DNA of 8,023 nucleotides from Planctomycetota bacterium (GCA_026386835.1 JAPLMV010000113.1:1-8023), one strand, 5' to 3'; numbered from the stretch's first letter, positions 1 through 5,945 are shown. Program-made: numbers and translations. Notes: generated by a model from the letters alone, not told the origin.

Positions 1-329
1 TCAACATTTACCCAGGTCAGATTCTCTGTTGGGTACATTTCTTTTGCTAACGGTGCAAAAACGACATCGGTGCCCGCCTTTTTACAAATCTCAAGGTCGG
101 CATCGAGCGGGCGCGGGTATTTTTCAAAGTCTTCCCCCGGGCCAAACTGTGTCGGGTTGACAAAAATACTCACGACAACGAAATCAGTATTTTTGCGGGC
201 GGCTTCAATCAGCGATATATGGCCGATATGCAGGGCGCCCATTGTGGGAACAAGCCCTATTTTTTTGCCTTTGCTGCGGGCGGCATTGACCAGACTTCGA
301 ACCGATTTTATGGTCTTTGCAAGTTCCAT
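1..329 (-). CDS. panC: Pantoate--beta-alanine ligase (pantothenate synthetase), N-terminal part
   Basis: PanC joins pantoate and beta-alanine using ATP, through a pantoyl-adenylate, to make pantothenate for coenzyme A in the cytoplasm. Only the first 109 residues are in the window; the family is usually about 280 long, so the C-terminal part lies beyond position 1. The nucleotide-binding signature PTMGALHIGH is at residues 28-37, with the two His of the HxGH motif at 34 and 37. The conserved stretch beginning FVNPTQFGPGEDF follows at 56-68 and ends in YPR at 71-73. The ATG at 329 lies 9 bases after the stop of the upstream cystathionine gamma-synthase gene and is preceded by a weak AGG-type ribosome site, so the two are cotranscribed. 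The family assignment is firm; activity cannot be judged from a third of the protein. Confidence 0.95.
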   Translation of the reverse strand, partial: MELAKTIKSVRSLVNAARSKGKKIGLVPTMGALHIGHISLIEAARKNTDFVVVSIFVNPTQFGPGEDFEKYPRPLDADLEICKKAGTDVVFAPLAKEMYPTENLTWVNV

Positions 330-338
330 TTATACCTT

Positions 339-1565
339 TTAACCTCTCAGACCGGCCTTGAAGCCGCGTTCGAGGTCCTCGATTATATCCTCGACATCTT
401 CGATTCCGACAGCGAGGCGGAAAAGGGTGTCGGTGATGCCGAGCTTATAGCGAGCCTTTCTCGTGTAATCGTAATAGCTGACAAGTGCGGGGTGCGTAAT
501 GAGGGTTTCGACGCCGCCGAGACTTGGGCCGATATAGCACAATTTCAGGGCATCCATAAATCTTTTTGCAGTTTTGACGGTTCCCTTTATGTCGAAGGTT
601 ACGACTCCTCCGCCGCCGGTCATTTGTTCTTTGGCGACCTGATAATGAGGATGGCTTTTGAGGAATGGATAATATACCCGCCTCACGCAGGGGTGCTTTT
701 CAAGAAATTCGGCGATAATCAGGGCGGATTCATTTTGCCTTTTCACCCGCAGGGGGAATGTTTTGAGTCCCCGCAGCAATAGATAGCAGCAATGCGGGTC
801 GATAAGGCCGCCCATCGATTTGTGCAAATCGCGGATTTTCTCGATAAGTTCCGTTTTGCCCAGTACTGCGCCTGCGAGTATGTCGTTGTGGCCTGCAAGA
901 TATTTAGTTGCGCTTTGGAGAACCAGGTCCATTCCGAATTCTATCGGCCGCTGATTGACAGGCGTGCTGAAGGTGCTGTCGATGAGCGTAAGGATTTTGT
1001 GTTTTGCCGCAATTTTTTTGATTTTGACAAGGTCAAAAATATTGAGATACGGGTTGGTCGGCGACTCGGAGAATATAAAACGGGTATTCTTTTTGACGGC
1101 CCGCTCGATGAGGTCGTAATCTCCGAAGGGGACAATGGTGCAATCAACGGCAAACTGCTTTAAGTATGATTTGCAGAACTCGAGCGTTTTTTTGTAGCTG
1201 TCGTCTGTAATTACGATGTGGTCGCCGGACTGAACCAAAGACAGAATAGTTGTGGTTATGGCGCTCATTCCGGATGTAAAGACGACACAATCCTCAGCGC
1301 CTTCGAGGTCTGCAAGGCGTGCTTCGGCGATTTTGGCGGTGGGGTTGCCGTATCGTCCGTATTCGAAATGCTCTTTGCCTTTTTTGGTATAATCTTCGAT
1401 GGCCTTGCTGTTTTTGAAGGTAAACGTTGAGGTCTGAATAATCGGCGTCATCAGCGAATCGGCGTATTTTTCTCGCGGTTCGCCGGCGTGGATGGCCCTT
1501 GTCGATATTGACTTGTGATTTAACACGGGAATTTTTTTACCGGATGATTTAGCTATTTTTTTCAT
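339..1565 (-). CDS. Cystathionine gamma-synthase-like PLP enzyme (Cys/Met metabolism family)
   Basis: This 408-residue cytoplasmic enzyme belongs to the fold-type I PLP Cys/Met-metabolism family. Visible landmarks are RYGNPT (71-76), where a neighbouring subunit helps hold the cofactor phosphate; SGMSA (98-102); the pyridine-contacting Asp196 in LIDSTFSTP; the Schiff-base Lys221 in SATKYLAGHND; and the C-terminal SLGG (348-351) and FRLAVGIED with carboxylate-binding Arg383. Length is normal. The C-terminal pattern (SYYDY, then YKLGITDTLFRLAVGIEDVED) reads more like plant-type cystathionine gamma-synthase than MetC or O-acetylhomoserine sulfhydrylase. The likely reaction is condensation of cysteine with an activated homoserine to cystathionine, on the way to methionine. 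Sequence alone cannot exclude a gamma-lyase or sulfhydrylase, so I leave the symbol blank. The ATG at 1565 has an AAAGG site 6 bases upstream, directly after the preceding stop. Confidence 0.9.
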   Translation of the reverse strand: MKKIAKSSGKKIPVLNHKSISTRAIHAGEPREKYADSLMTPIIQTSTFTFKNSKAIEDYTKKGKEHFEYGRYGNPTAKIAEARLADLEGAEDCVVFTSGMSAITTTILSLVQSGDHIVITDDSYKKTLEFCKSYLKQFAVDCTIVPFGDYDLIERAVKKNTRFIFSESPTNPYLNIFDLVKIKKIAAKHKILTLIDSTFSTPVNQRPIEFGMDLVLQSATKYLAGHNDILAGAVLGKTELIEKIRDLHKSMGGLIDPHCCYLLLRGLKTFPLRVKRQNESALIIAEFLEKHPCVRRVYYPFLKSHPHYQVAKEQMTGGGGVVTFDIKGTVKTAKRFMDALKLCYIGPSLGGVETLITHPALVSYYDYTRKARYKLGITDTLFRLAVGIEDVEDIIEDLERGFKAGLRG

Positions 1566-1576
1566 CGACAGCCTTT

Positions 1577-2674
1577 TTACAAATTTTTTACAGTGATATA
1601 ACTTTTTATTTGCTCTGACAGATTATCCACATCGGCTGGTTTTGTGCAATCAAATTCACAAAGCTGTATGCGAATAACAGGACAAGTTTTCCAGTTATTA
1701 AAGAAATTTTCATAATCGGATTCAAACGCATCGAGGAACTTCGGGTCTATTTTCTGCTCATAAGGCCGATTGCGTTTTACGATACGGGTCAGGCAATTCC
1801 GGGCGGTATCCTTCAGGTATATGACCAAAACCGGCAAGGCGACCATTTTACTCAAAGGCAGATAAATCTGCTCGTGAAGTGCAAGCTGCTCAGGATTGAG
1901 CAGGCGTTTTGCGTAGATGATTTCCTGGTCAAAAATGTAATCGCTGATGACCGGTACGCCGGGGGTCAATGCGGCAGGGGCCAGTTGGCTCAGCCGGCTC
2001 GTGAGGAAATACAACTGCGAATCGAGAGCCAGTTCCTTTTTACCCGCATAAACCTGCGGCAAAAATGGATTTGTATCATAAGGTTCAAAAAGCTGTTTGC
2101 AGCCGAAACGAGCAGCCAGTTTTTTGGTAAGGGTGGTTTTGCCGACGCCGATGACCCCTGCTATGCTGATAAGCTGGGGCAGCTCGGCCTTGAACACAAA
2201 ATCGCAGCCGTTAAGACGCCGGGCTAATTCTGCGGCCGATACCTTTATAACGGGATGCTCGAATTCGGAATTAAGCTGACAGATGCCATTCAGGACAAAA
2301 GACCGCAGGTGCATTTGCGGATGAGGAACGGTCAGTTCGGCAGTATTTATGATTTCGCCGCCGAACAATAATAAATCAAGGTCGATGGTTCGCGGCGACC
2401 ATTTTTCCTGCCGGACCCTGCCGAGCGAATTTTCGATTTGCGCCATTTTTTTGAACAGGTTCTGTGCAGATAAAGCAGTTTTTATTTCTGTTACGCAATT
2501 TAAATATTTCGGCTGTTCCAAACCGGCCAGCGGAGTTGTCTCGATTACATCGCTGCTGCGCAGGACTTCCACGCCGGGGATGTCGGCAAGCATCGCAACG
2601 GCATTGCGGATGCAGGATTGCCTGTCGCCTAAGTTACTTCCCAGGCCGATATATGAAAGCGTTGGTTTTGTCAT
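1577..2674 (-). CDS. folK: Fusion: 2-amino-4-hydroxy-6-hydroxymethyldihydropteridine pyrophosphokinase (FolK) + deoxynucleoside kinase
   Basis: This is a 365-residue two-domain protein. Residues 1 to about 160 are a complete HPPK, which passes pyrophosphate from ATP to the pterin before dihydropteroate synthesis in folate production. It shows the start GLGSNLGDR (10-18) and the signature SPRTIDLDLLLFG (93-105), with metal ligands Asp98 and Asp100. Residues from about 167 to 365 are a deoxynucleoside kinase of the deoxyadenosine/deoxyguanosine/deoxycytidine type: P-loop GVIGVGKT (173-180), the FEPYDTNPFL motif with likely catalytic Glu197, SDYIFDQ (244-250), and the LID arginines R297, R301 and R303 with E306. 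This half would phosphorylate salvaged deoxynucleosides. A start further upstream (2962) is open, but it would lie inside dapL. The ATG at 2674 shares its A with the dapL stop (TAATG) and starts exactly at the FolK N terminus. No good ribosome site precedes it, so translation probably relies on coupling. Similar fusions are, to my memory, known in Bacteroidetes. Confidence 0.93.
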   Translation of the reverse strand: MTKPTLSYIGLGSNLGDRQSCIRNAVAMLADIPGVEVLRSSDVIETTPLAGLEQPKYLNCVTEIKTALSAQNLFKKMAQIENSLGRVRQEKWSPRTIDLDLLLFGGEIINTAELTVPHPQMHLRSFVLNGICQLNSEFEHPVIKVSAAELARRLNGCDFVFKAELPQLISIAGVIGVGKTTLTKKLAARFGCKQLFEPYDTNPFLPQVYAGKKELALDSQLYFLTSRLSQLAPAALTPGVPVISDYIFDQEIIYAKRLLNPEQLALHEQIYLPLSKMVALPVLVIYLKDTARNCLTRIVKRNRPYEQKIDPKFLDAFESDYENFFNNWKTCPVIRIQLCEFDCTKPADVDNLSEQIKSYITVKNL

Positions 2675-3903
2675 TAAAGTTTTGCCAATCGTTCCATTGC
2701 TTCTTTGACGTTTTCTGGTTTTGCAAAGGCGGTGAGCCGTAAATAACCCTCGCCTGCCGGGCCGAAACCTGCGCCGGGAGTGCCGACCACGTTGGCCTTT
2801 GTAAGAAGCAAATCGAAGAATTCCCAGCTCTTTAGTCTGCCGGGTGTTTTGAGCCAGATGTACGGCGCATTTATCCCGCCATAAACCTTGTAGCCGAGCC
2901 GACTGAGCGATTCGAGAATAAGTTTTGCGTTGGCCATATAAATATCGATTATCTGGCGGCACTGTTTTTTGCCTTGTGGGCTATAGACCGCTGCGGCGCC
3001 TGCCTGTGAGACATAAGAAACGCCGTTAAACTTTGTGCAGTGTCTTCTTCGCCAGACTGGTGCGACCTCGACTGCCTTGCCGTCTTTTGTATAGGCCTTC
3101 AACTGCTTTGGTATAATGGTAAATGCGCAGCGAACGCCAGTAAAGCCAGCAGTCTTTGAAAAACTGCGGAACTCAATCGCCACATCCTTTGCGCCATCAA
3201 TTTCATATATTGAGTGGGGTATAGCCGGGTCACAGATAAAGGCCTCGTATGCTGCATCGAAAAATATTATCGCCTTATTTGCACGGGCAAAATCGACCCA
3301 TTTTTTCAGGACTTCCTTCGTTGCTACAGCACCTGTCGGGTTGTTGGGAAAGCAAAGGTAAATTATATCAACCGCCCTGTCAGGCAAATCCGGGATAAAA
3401 TTATTCTCCGCTTCACAGGGCATATACACGATTTTGCCGTACTGGCCGTTTTTCTTTGCCCTGCCGGTTCGCCCTGCCATTACGTTGGTATCGACATAAA
3501 CAGGATACACCGGGTCTGCCACGGCGATGATGTTATTTAGGCCGAATATCTCCTGGATGTTGCCGGTATCGCACTTTGCGCCGTCGCTGACGAATATCTC
3601 GTCGATGCCGATATCGGCGCCGCGAACTGCAAAGTCGTTTTCCTTTATTGCCTGCCTTAGGAATTCATACCCGACTCCGCCGTCATCGTAGCCCCTGAAG
3701 GTTTCTTTTTTGCCCATTTCATCGACTGCCTTTTTCATCGCCTCGACAACCGCCGCTGCCAACGGCTGGGTAACATCGCCGATACCCATACTGATTACAT
3801 CGGCTTTGGGATTTTCAGCCTTAAAAGCCCTGACCCGCCTGCCGATTTCAGGAAACAAATACCCCGCCTGGAGTTTCAAAAAATTTTCGTTAATTTTTAT
3901 CAT
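2674..3903 (-). CDS. dapL: LL-diaminopimelate aminotransferase
   Basis: DapL converts tetrahydrodipicolinate directly to LL-diaminopimelate with glutamate as amino donor. It bypasses the succinyl and acetyl branches, so it feeds both lysine and peptidoglycan. The 409-residue length fits the family. Visible features are the N-terminal block around GIGDVTQPL (40-48); FRGYDDGGVGYEFLR (69-83); SDGAKCDTGN (106-115); the FPNNPTG loop (185-191); the cofactor-binding Asp216 and Tyr219 in FFDAAYEAF; the PLP lysine Lys250 in SFSKTAGFTGVR; and Arg389 in GYLRLTAF for the substrate carboxylate. It is the first gene of a tight operon, reading into the folK fusion through TAATG. The start at 3903 matches the family N terminus; only a weak purine-rich AAGAAAGATAAGAAG precedes it. 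Known phylogeny places DapL in plants, Chlamydiae, Planctomycetota-related groups and some anaerobes, which agrees with the lineage guess. Confidence 0.96.
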   Translation of the reverse strand: MIKINENFLKLQAGYLFPEIGRRVRAFKAENPKADVISMGIGDVTQPLAAAVVEAMKKAVDEMGKKETFRGYDDGGVGYEFLRQAIKENDFAVRGADIGIDEIFVSDGAKCDTGNIQEIFGLNNIIAVADPVYPVYVDTNVMAGRTGRAKKNGQYGKIVYMPCEAENNFIPDLPDRAVDIIYLCFPNNPTGAVATKEVLKKWVDFARANKAIIFFDAAYEAFICDPAIPHSIYEIDGAKDVAIEFRSFSKTAGFTGVRCAFTIIPKQLKAYTKDGKAVEVAPVWRRRHCTKFNGVSYVSQAGAAAVYSPQGKKQCRQIIDIYMANAKLILESLSRLGYKVYGGINAPYIWLKTPGRLKSWEFFDLLLTKANVVGTPGAGFGPAGEGYLRLTAFAKPENVKEAMERLAKL

Positions 3904-3926
3904 TCTTCTTATCTTTCTTAAAAATA

Positions 3927-3966
3927 AGTACTTACGTACTGTCGGCTGCTAAAAACAAACAGCCGA
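3927..3966 (-). promoter_or_regulatory. dapL leader: two consecutive hairpins followed by a short U-rich stretch
   Basis: In the transcript leading into dapL, the first stem is TCGGCTG/CAGCCGA (7 pairs at 3960-3966 and 3942-3948, 11-base loop). The second follows almost at once: AGTAC/GTACT (5 pairs at 3936-3940 and 3927-3931) capped by GTAA, a GNRA-type tetraloop. An AT-rich run including TATTTTT comes next, and the dapL ATG is about 24 bases beyond the second stem. The stems are seen directly. A role in attenuation, mRNA stability or ribosome-site control is inference. The leader is too short (about 76 bases from the predicted start) for a lysine riboswitch. Confidence 0.45.
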
Positions 3967-3985
3967 AAATAAACAGGAATGTTTC

Positions 3986-4014
3986 ATTTTAGTATCCCCC
4001 CTGCTCGGCGTCAA
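3986..4014 (-). promoter_or_regulatory. Sigma-70-type promoter for the dapL operon
   Basis: On the minus strand, TTGACG (4014-4009) and TAAAAT (3991-3986) are separated by exactly 17 bases, each matching the sigma-70 consensus at five of six positions. Transcription would begin near 3979, about 76 bases before the dapL ATG. It would drive dapL, the folK fusion, the cystathionine gamma-synthase-like gene and panC. It is the best-scoring promoter I can read in the window; no experimental support. Confidence 0.6.
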
Positions 4015-4104
4015 TGTTCGGTTTGAAAATGATTATTTGTCGGGCGCAATCAAGCTTGTGATGTGTACGTAAGTCCTATTTAACAAAATGGGAAAATACA
4101 AAGA

Positions 4105-4133
4105 TTTTTCACAGAGGCCTCAGAGATCGCAGA
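4105..4133. repeat. CAGAG-rich dispersed-repeat-like element
   Basis: TTTTTCACAGAGGCCTCAGAG (4105-4125), followed by ATCGCAGA (4126-4133), contains three spaced copies of CAGAG/CAGA. I recall this kind of segment as recurring between genes in many planctomycete and related genomes. Only one copy is in this window, so its repetitive nature is recalled rather than shown. Confidence 0.35.
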
Positions 4134-4208
4134 TTTTGAGTTTGTGGAAAAAAGACCAATGATATCTAAAAATAACAGGTGAGTGGAAATAGTAAGAGAC
4201 CAGTTATT

Positions 4209-4230
4209 TAATAGGTAAACGTTCCTATTA
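4209..4230 (-). other. Hairpin just downstream of the small-gene pair
   Basis: A 7-pair stem, TAATAGG/CCTATTA, has an 8-base loop. It begins 18 bases after the stop codon of the gene at 4248-4652. No T run follows on the minus strand, so it is not a textbook intrinsic terminator. It may protect or end the transcript of the two-gene cassette. Confidence 0.35.
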
Positions 4231-4247
4231 TGAACAGAAGTGAATCT

Positions 4248-4652
4248 TTACGTGAAGCAAGGTTCATCTATTAATACTTCACCTTGATCTTGAGATAAAG
4301 CGCGTACGTATGCTTTTCTTCTGCCTAAACTTTGCGGACCTTGTTCATATGCAGCTAATAACAATGCGATCAATGATATTTTTCTGATCTGATCCCCGGC
4401 TTTCTCCACTTTAACAGCTAATCCATCCAATCCAAATGCCTTAATAATAGCGCGCACTCCCTTAATTTGAAATCCTATTGGTCTCTCATCTATGGCTGAA
4501 GAATATATTGTCAAAAATTCATCTATTCTATCAGCTACAATAGCCTCGTTTGCGGTCTGATAAACAATACAGTCTCCTTTCTGATTATACCACGGTTCAG
4601 GACGAAACTCTGATGAACCCTCAACGTAATCACTTAAGAAGTGTTTTTCCAT
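4248..4652 (-). CDS. Hypothetical 134-residue protein, second gene of an overlapping pair
   Basis: I do not recognise this protein. It is soluble-looking and slightly acidic (about 20 Asp/Glu to 16 Lys/Arg), with no signal peptide and no clear membrane span; the most hydrophobic run is ISLIALLLAAYE at 92-103. Candidate conserved blocks are FRPEPWYN (16-23), VADRIDEFLTIY (39-50), RPIGFQIKGVRAI (57-69) and LLLAAYEQGPQSLGRRKAY (97-115). The ATG at 4652 is well supported by GGAG 7 bases upstream, and it overlaps the end of the preceding gene by 19 bases in another frame, so the two are probably translated together. Its segment is about 35-40% GC against about 50% in dapL, suggesting acquisition. 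The position after a small overlapping partner resembles an immunity or antitoxin gene, but no motif proves this. Confidence 0.75.
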   Translation of the reverse strand: MEKHFLSDYVEGSSEFRPEPWYNQKGDCIVYQTANEAIVADRIDEFLTIYSSAIDERPIGFQIKGVRAIIKAFGLDGLAVKVEKAGDQIRKISLIALLLAAYEQGPQSLGRRKAYVRALSQDQGEVLIDEPCFT

Positions 4653-4971
4653 ATTATTGCTCCATATCTATTTTCCCAGCCTACTGGGGCCATTGGATCA
4701 TCATCAGCGGCATGTTCTGCTCGCCATTCATATACATACATGTTGGGATTCAAATATACTGCATAAATTTTATTGTTAGGGAAAGGTACTATAACACCCT
4801 CTTTTATACACCATTCATAAGGTTTTCCTGTATAGCACCAACCTCCTTCATTAAATTTGCGTATACTACCAAAAATCCTCTCAGTGTAATGATTGCATCA
4901 ATTTTAGGCCCTGTAGGGTCTTTGGGATTTATAACCTTAAATAAATAACGTTGGGCCCTATTAGCTGACAA
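4634..4971 (-). pseudogene. Hypothetical about 112-residue protein interrupted by a -1 frameshift at a T5 run
   Basis: Two minus-strand frames join into one protein-like sequence. The first runs from a possible TTG start at 4971, with AAGGA 9 bases upstream and a stop just before it (4986-4984). It reads MSANRAQRYLFKVINPKDP and on to IITLRGF at about residue 33. The second runs from about 4873 to the TAA at 4636-4634. It contains GWCYTGKPYEW, VPFPNNKIYAVYLNPN, YVYEWRAEHAADDDP and ends GAIIWKNTS. The second frame has no usable start near its beginning, and the first soon stops without it, so they look like one broken gene. A sixth T at 4871-4875 would restore it. It is rich in Trp and Tyr, with no signal peptide. 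I do not recognise the family. It may be a real mutation, a homopolymer sequence error, or less likely recoding. Confidence 0.55.
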
Positions 4972-5115
4972 AATATTATTTCCTTACGAAATATCATGGT
5001 TTCCAGATGTTTAGACGCTTTTTACTGTTATCGGTTATTACCTTTCTTTTTCAACACATTTTTGCCAAAAATCTAAAAAACCCAATTTCGCAGAATACAA
5101 AATGCTTCCTCTTTT

Positions 5116-5143
5116 AGTATAAGGATTCCTTAAAAAAAATCAA
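5116..5143 (-). promoter_or_regulatory. Possible promoter for the small-gene pair
   Basis: On the minus strand, TTGATT (5143-5138) and TATACT (5121-5116) are 16 bases apart, matching sigma-70 consensus in four and five positions. It overlaps the terminator of the PEP-CTERM gene and would leave a leader of about 138 bases before the TTG at 4971. In AT-rich DNA such matches arise by chance, so confidence is low. Confidence 0.3.
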
Positions 5144-5157
5144 TCAATTAATGATTG
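5132..5157 (-). terminator. A+T-rich intrinsic terminator of the PEP-CTERM gene
   Basis: On the minus strand, a CAATCA/TGATTG stem (6 pairs, 5-base loop) is followed after one base by eight T (5139-5132). The stem includes the last codons and the TGA stop (5142-5140) of the upstream gene, so termination is built into the 3' end of the reading frame. The stem is weak in GC, but the position and T run make a terminator the best reading. Confidence 0.55.
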
Positions 5158-5796
5158 TTGAACTTTCTTAGATAATTTGCGTTTCCTTCTCAACGCCACC
5201 GCACCGAGGCCGAGCAGTAAGAGCGTAGTGGGTTCGGGAATCGTGTAAATGAAGCCGTGGAATTCACTGTCATCACCGTAAATTCCAACAATGTTGCTGC
5301 CATCAATACCATACGCATATGTTACATTTGAACCAGGATAGTCAAGAGTAGTCCAATTTGTCCCGTCATAGAGAAAGCCGAGGTCACCAGAACTGCCATT
5401 GTACAGTCCAACAACGTTAGTGCCACTAATACCCCACGCCTCTGTATTAGTTGCATCAGGATACTTTATAAGAGTCCAGTTTGTTCCATCATAGAGAAAA
5501 CTGTGGGTACCTGGATAACCTACATAGCCTATTCCAACAATATTGTCACCGTCAATACCATACGCATAGTTATAAGTTGAACCAGGATACTTTATGGTAG
5601 TCCAGTTTGTTCCGTCATAGAGAAAGTTGTGGTCACCAGAGGCGTCGGAATAGTAACCAACGATATTACTGCCGCTAATGCCTCGTGGATATGTTTCTGT
5701 TGCTCCAGGATAGTCGAGCGCAGTCCACATTCCGGCCTTTACGTAACCAACACCAAACAACACAATCCCAGCACAAACCACAACTAACCGTTTCAT
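5140..5796 (-). CDS. Secreted PEP-CTERM protein with four HAF-like repeats
   Basis: This 218-residue protein has a signal peptide: MKRL, then a hydrophobic run, with likely cleavage after VKA at about residue 21. Four tandem units of 37-42 residues follow (24-64, 65-106, 107-147, 148-184). Each reads roughly WTxxxYPG, GIxGxNIVG and FLYDGTN. This matches the style of HAF-type extracellular repeats, probably beta-rich or propeller-like. The C terminus has the PEP-CTERM sorting signal: PEP at 187-189, a hydrophobic span to about 202, and a basic RRKRK (203-207). An exosortase would process it for export to the outer surface or matrix. Eleven more residues follow the basic cluster, slightly longer than usual. 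An in-frame ATG exists at 5847, but MKRL at 5796 has AAGGAG five bases upstream and starts the signal peptide. Ligand or function is unknown. Confidence 0.85.
   Translation of the reverse strand: MKRLVVVCAGIVLFGVGYVKAGMWTALDYPGATETYPRGISGSNIVGYYSDASGDHNFLYDGTNWTTIKYPGSTYNYAYGIDGDNIVGIGYVGYPGTHSFLYDGTNWTLIKYPDATNTEAWGISGTNVVGLYNGSSGDLGFLYDGTNWTTLDYPGSNVTYAYGIDGSNIVGIYGDDSEFHGFIYTIPEPTTLLLLGLGAVALRRKRKLSKKVQQSLID
5245..5727 (-). repeat. Four in-frame tandem coding repeats (about 123 bases each)
   Basis: The units lie at 5605-5727, 5479-5604, 5356-5478 and 5245-5355, the last being shortened before the PEP-CTERM tail. The DNA is also recognisably repeated, for example around the YDGTNWT codons ending the first three units. 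Alternating GIS and GID versions (units 1 and 3 against 2 and 4) hint at growth by doubling of a two-unit block. Confidence 0.75.
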
Positions 5797-5801
5797 TTTC
5801 T

Positions 5802-5807
5802 CTCCTT
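5802..5807 (-). promoter_or_regulatory. Ribosome binding site that fixes the PEP-CTERM start
   Basis: AAGGAG stands five bases before the ATG at 5796 and extends upstream as GGAAGGAG. It is the strongest ribosome site in the window and the reason for choosing this ATG over the in-frame one at 5847. Confidence 0.7.
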
Positions 5808-5919
5808 CCAAAAAATTGTTAATCTTTACATCGCAGGGACTGCGCATATTGACAAGGGTTTAATAAAAGACTGCCTCTCTCATTTGTTACCATTACTGCT
5901 CCTCATCTTTCGCCAGGGA

Positions 5920-5938
5920 ATATGCACAATTGGCATAT
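5920..5938. promoter_or_regulatory. Operator-like dyad at the predicted transcription start of the PEP-CTERM gene
   Basis: ATATGC and GCATAT form 6-base arms around a 7-base centre (ACAATTG). It lies immediately downstream of the -10 element at 5951-5946, at about +1 to +19, where a repressor would block transcription. The symmetry is seen; the regulatory role is inferred. Confidence 0.35.
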
Positions 5939-5945
5939 AAAAAAT

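Larger units (their letters stand above)
3904..4247. other. Intergenic stretch upstream of dapL (344 bases, no gene)
   Basis: I see no convincing coding sequence on either strand. The segment holds the dapL leader hairpins and promoter. A 10-base inverted repeat (ACTTACGTAC at 3930-3939, GTACGTAAGT at 4065-4074) brackets the promoter. A repeated CAGAG motif lies at 4105-4133, and a hairpin sits beyond the small gene at 4248. The promoter-distal part (4141-4247) is AT-rich and otherwise featureless. Confidence 0.7.

Noticed and set aside
2675..2962. Upstream extension of the folK fusion to a start at 2962
   Set aside because: These 96 codons lie antiphase within the C-terminal part of dapL and look like a shadow (Arg/Gln-rich, no family match). 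The FolK N terminus begins exactly at the ATG at 2674.
3904..4014. Lysine or SAM riboswitch upstream of dapL
   Set aside because: The predicted leader is only about 76 bases with two simple hairpins. I cannot find the multi-helix cores those riboswitches need.
4866..4885. Programmed -1 ribosomal frameshifting as the preferred explanation
   Set aside because: The heptamer A TTT TTG does not fit the X XXY YYZ rule, and I see no stable downstream stem or upstream Shine-Dalgarno-like stimulator at the usual distance.
4550..4948. Plus-strand 132-codon frame across the small-gene pair
   Set aside because: It lies antisense to two frames that read as coherent proteins with a good ribosome site. 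Its own product looks like a random translation of AT-rich DNA.
5245..5727. Regular repeats suggestive of a CRISPR array
   Set aside because: The period is about 123 bases, always a multiple of three, and the repeats encode a conserved protein motif, so they are coding repeats.
5797..5847. Start of the PEP-CTERM protein at the ATG at 5847
   Set aside because: The strong AAGGAG site and the signal peptide both begin at 5796. The extra 17 residues would place a polar stretch before the signal peptide.
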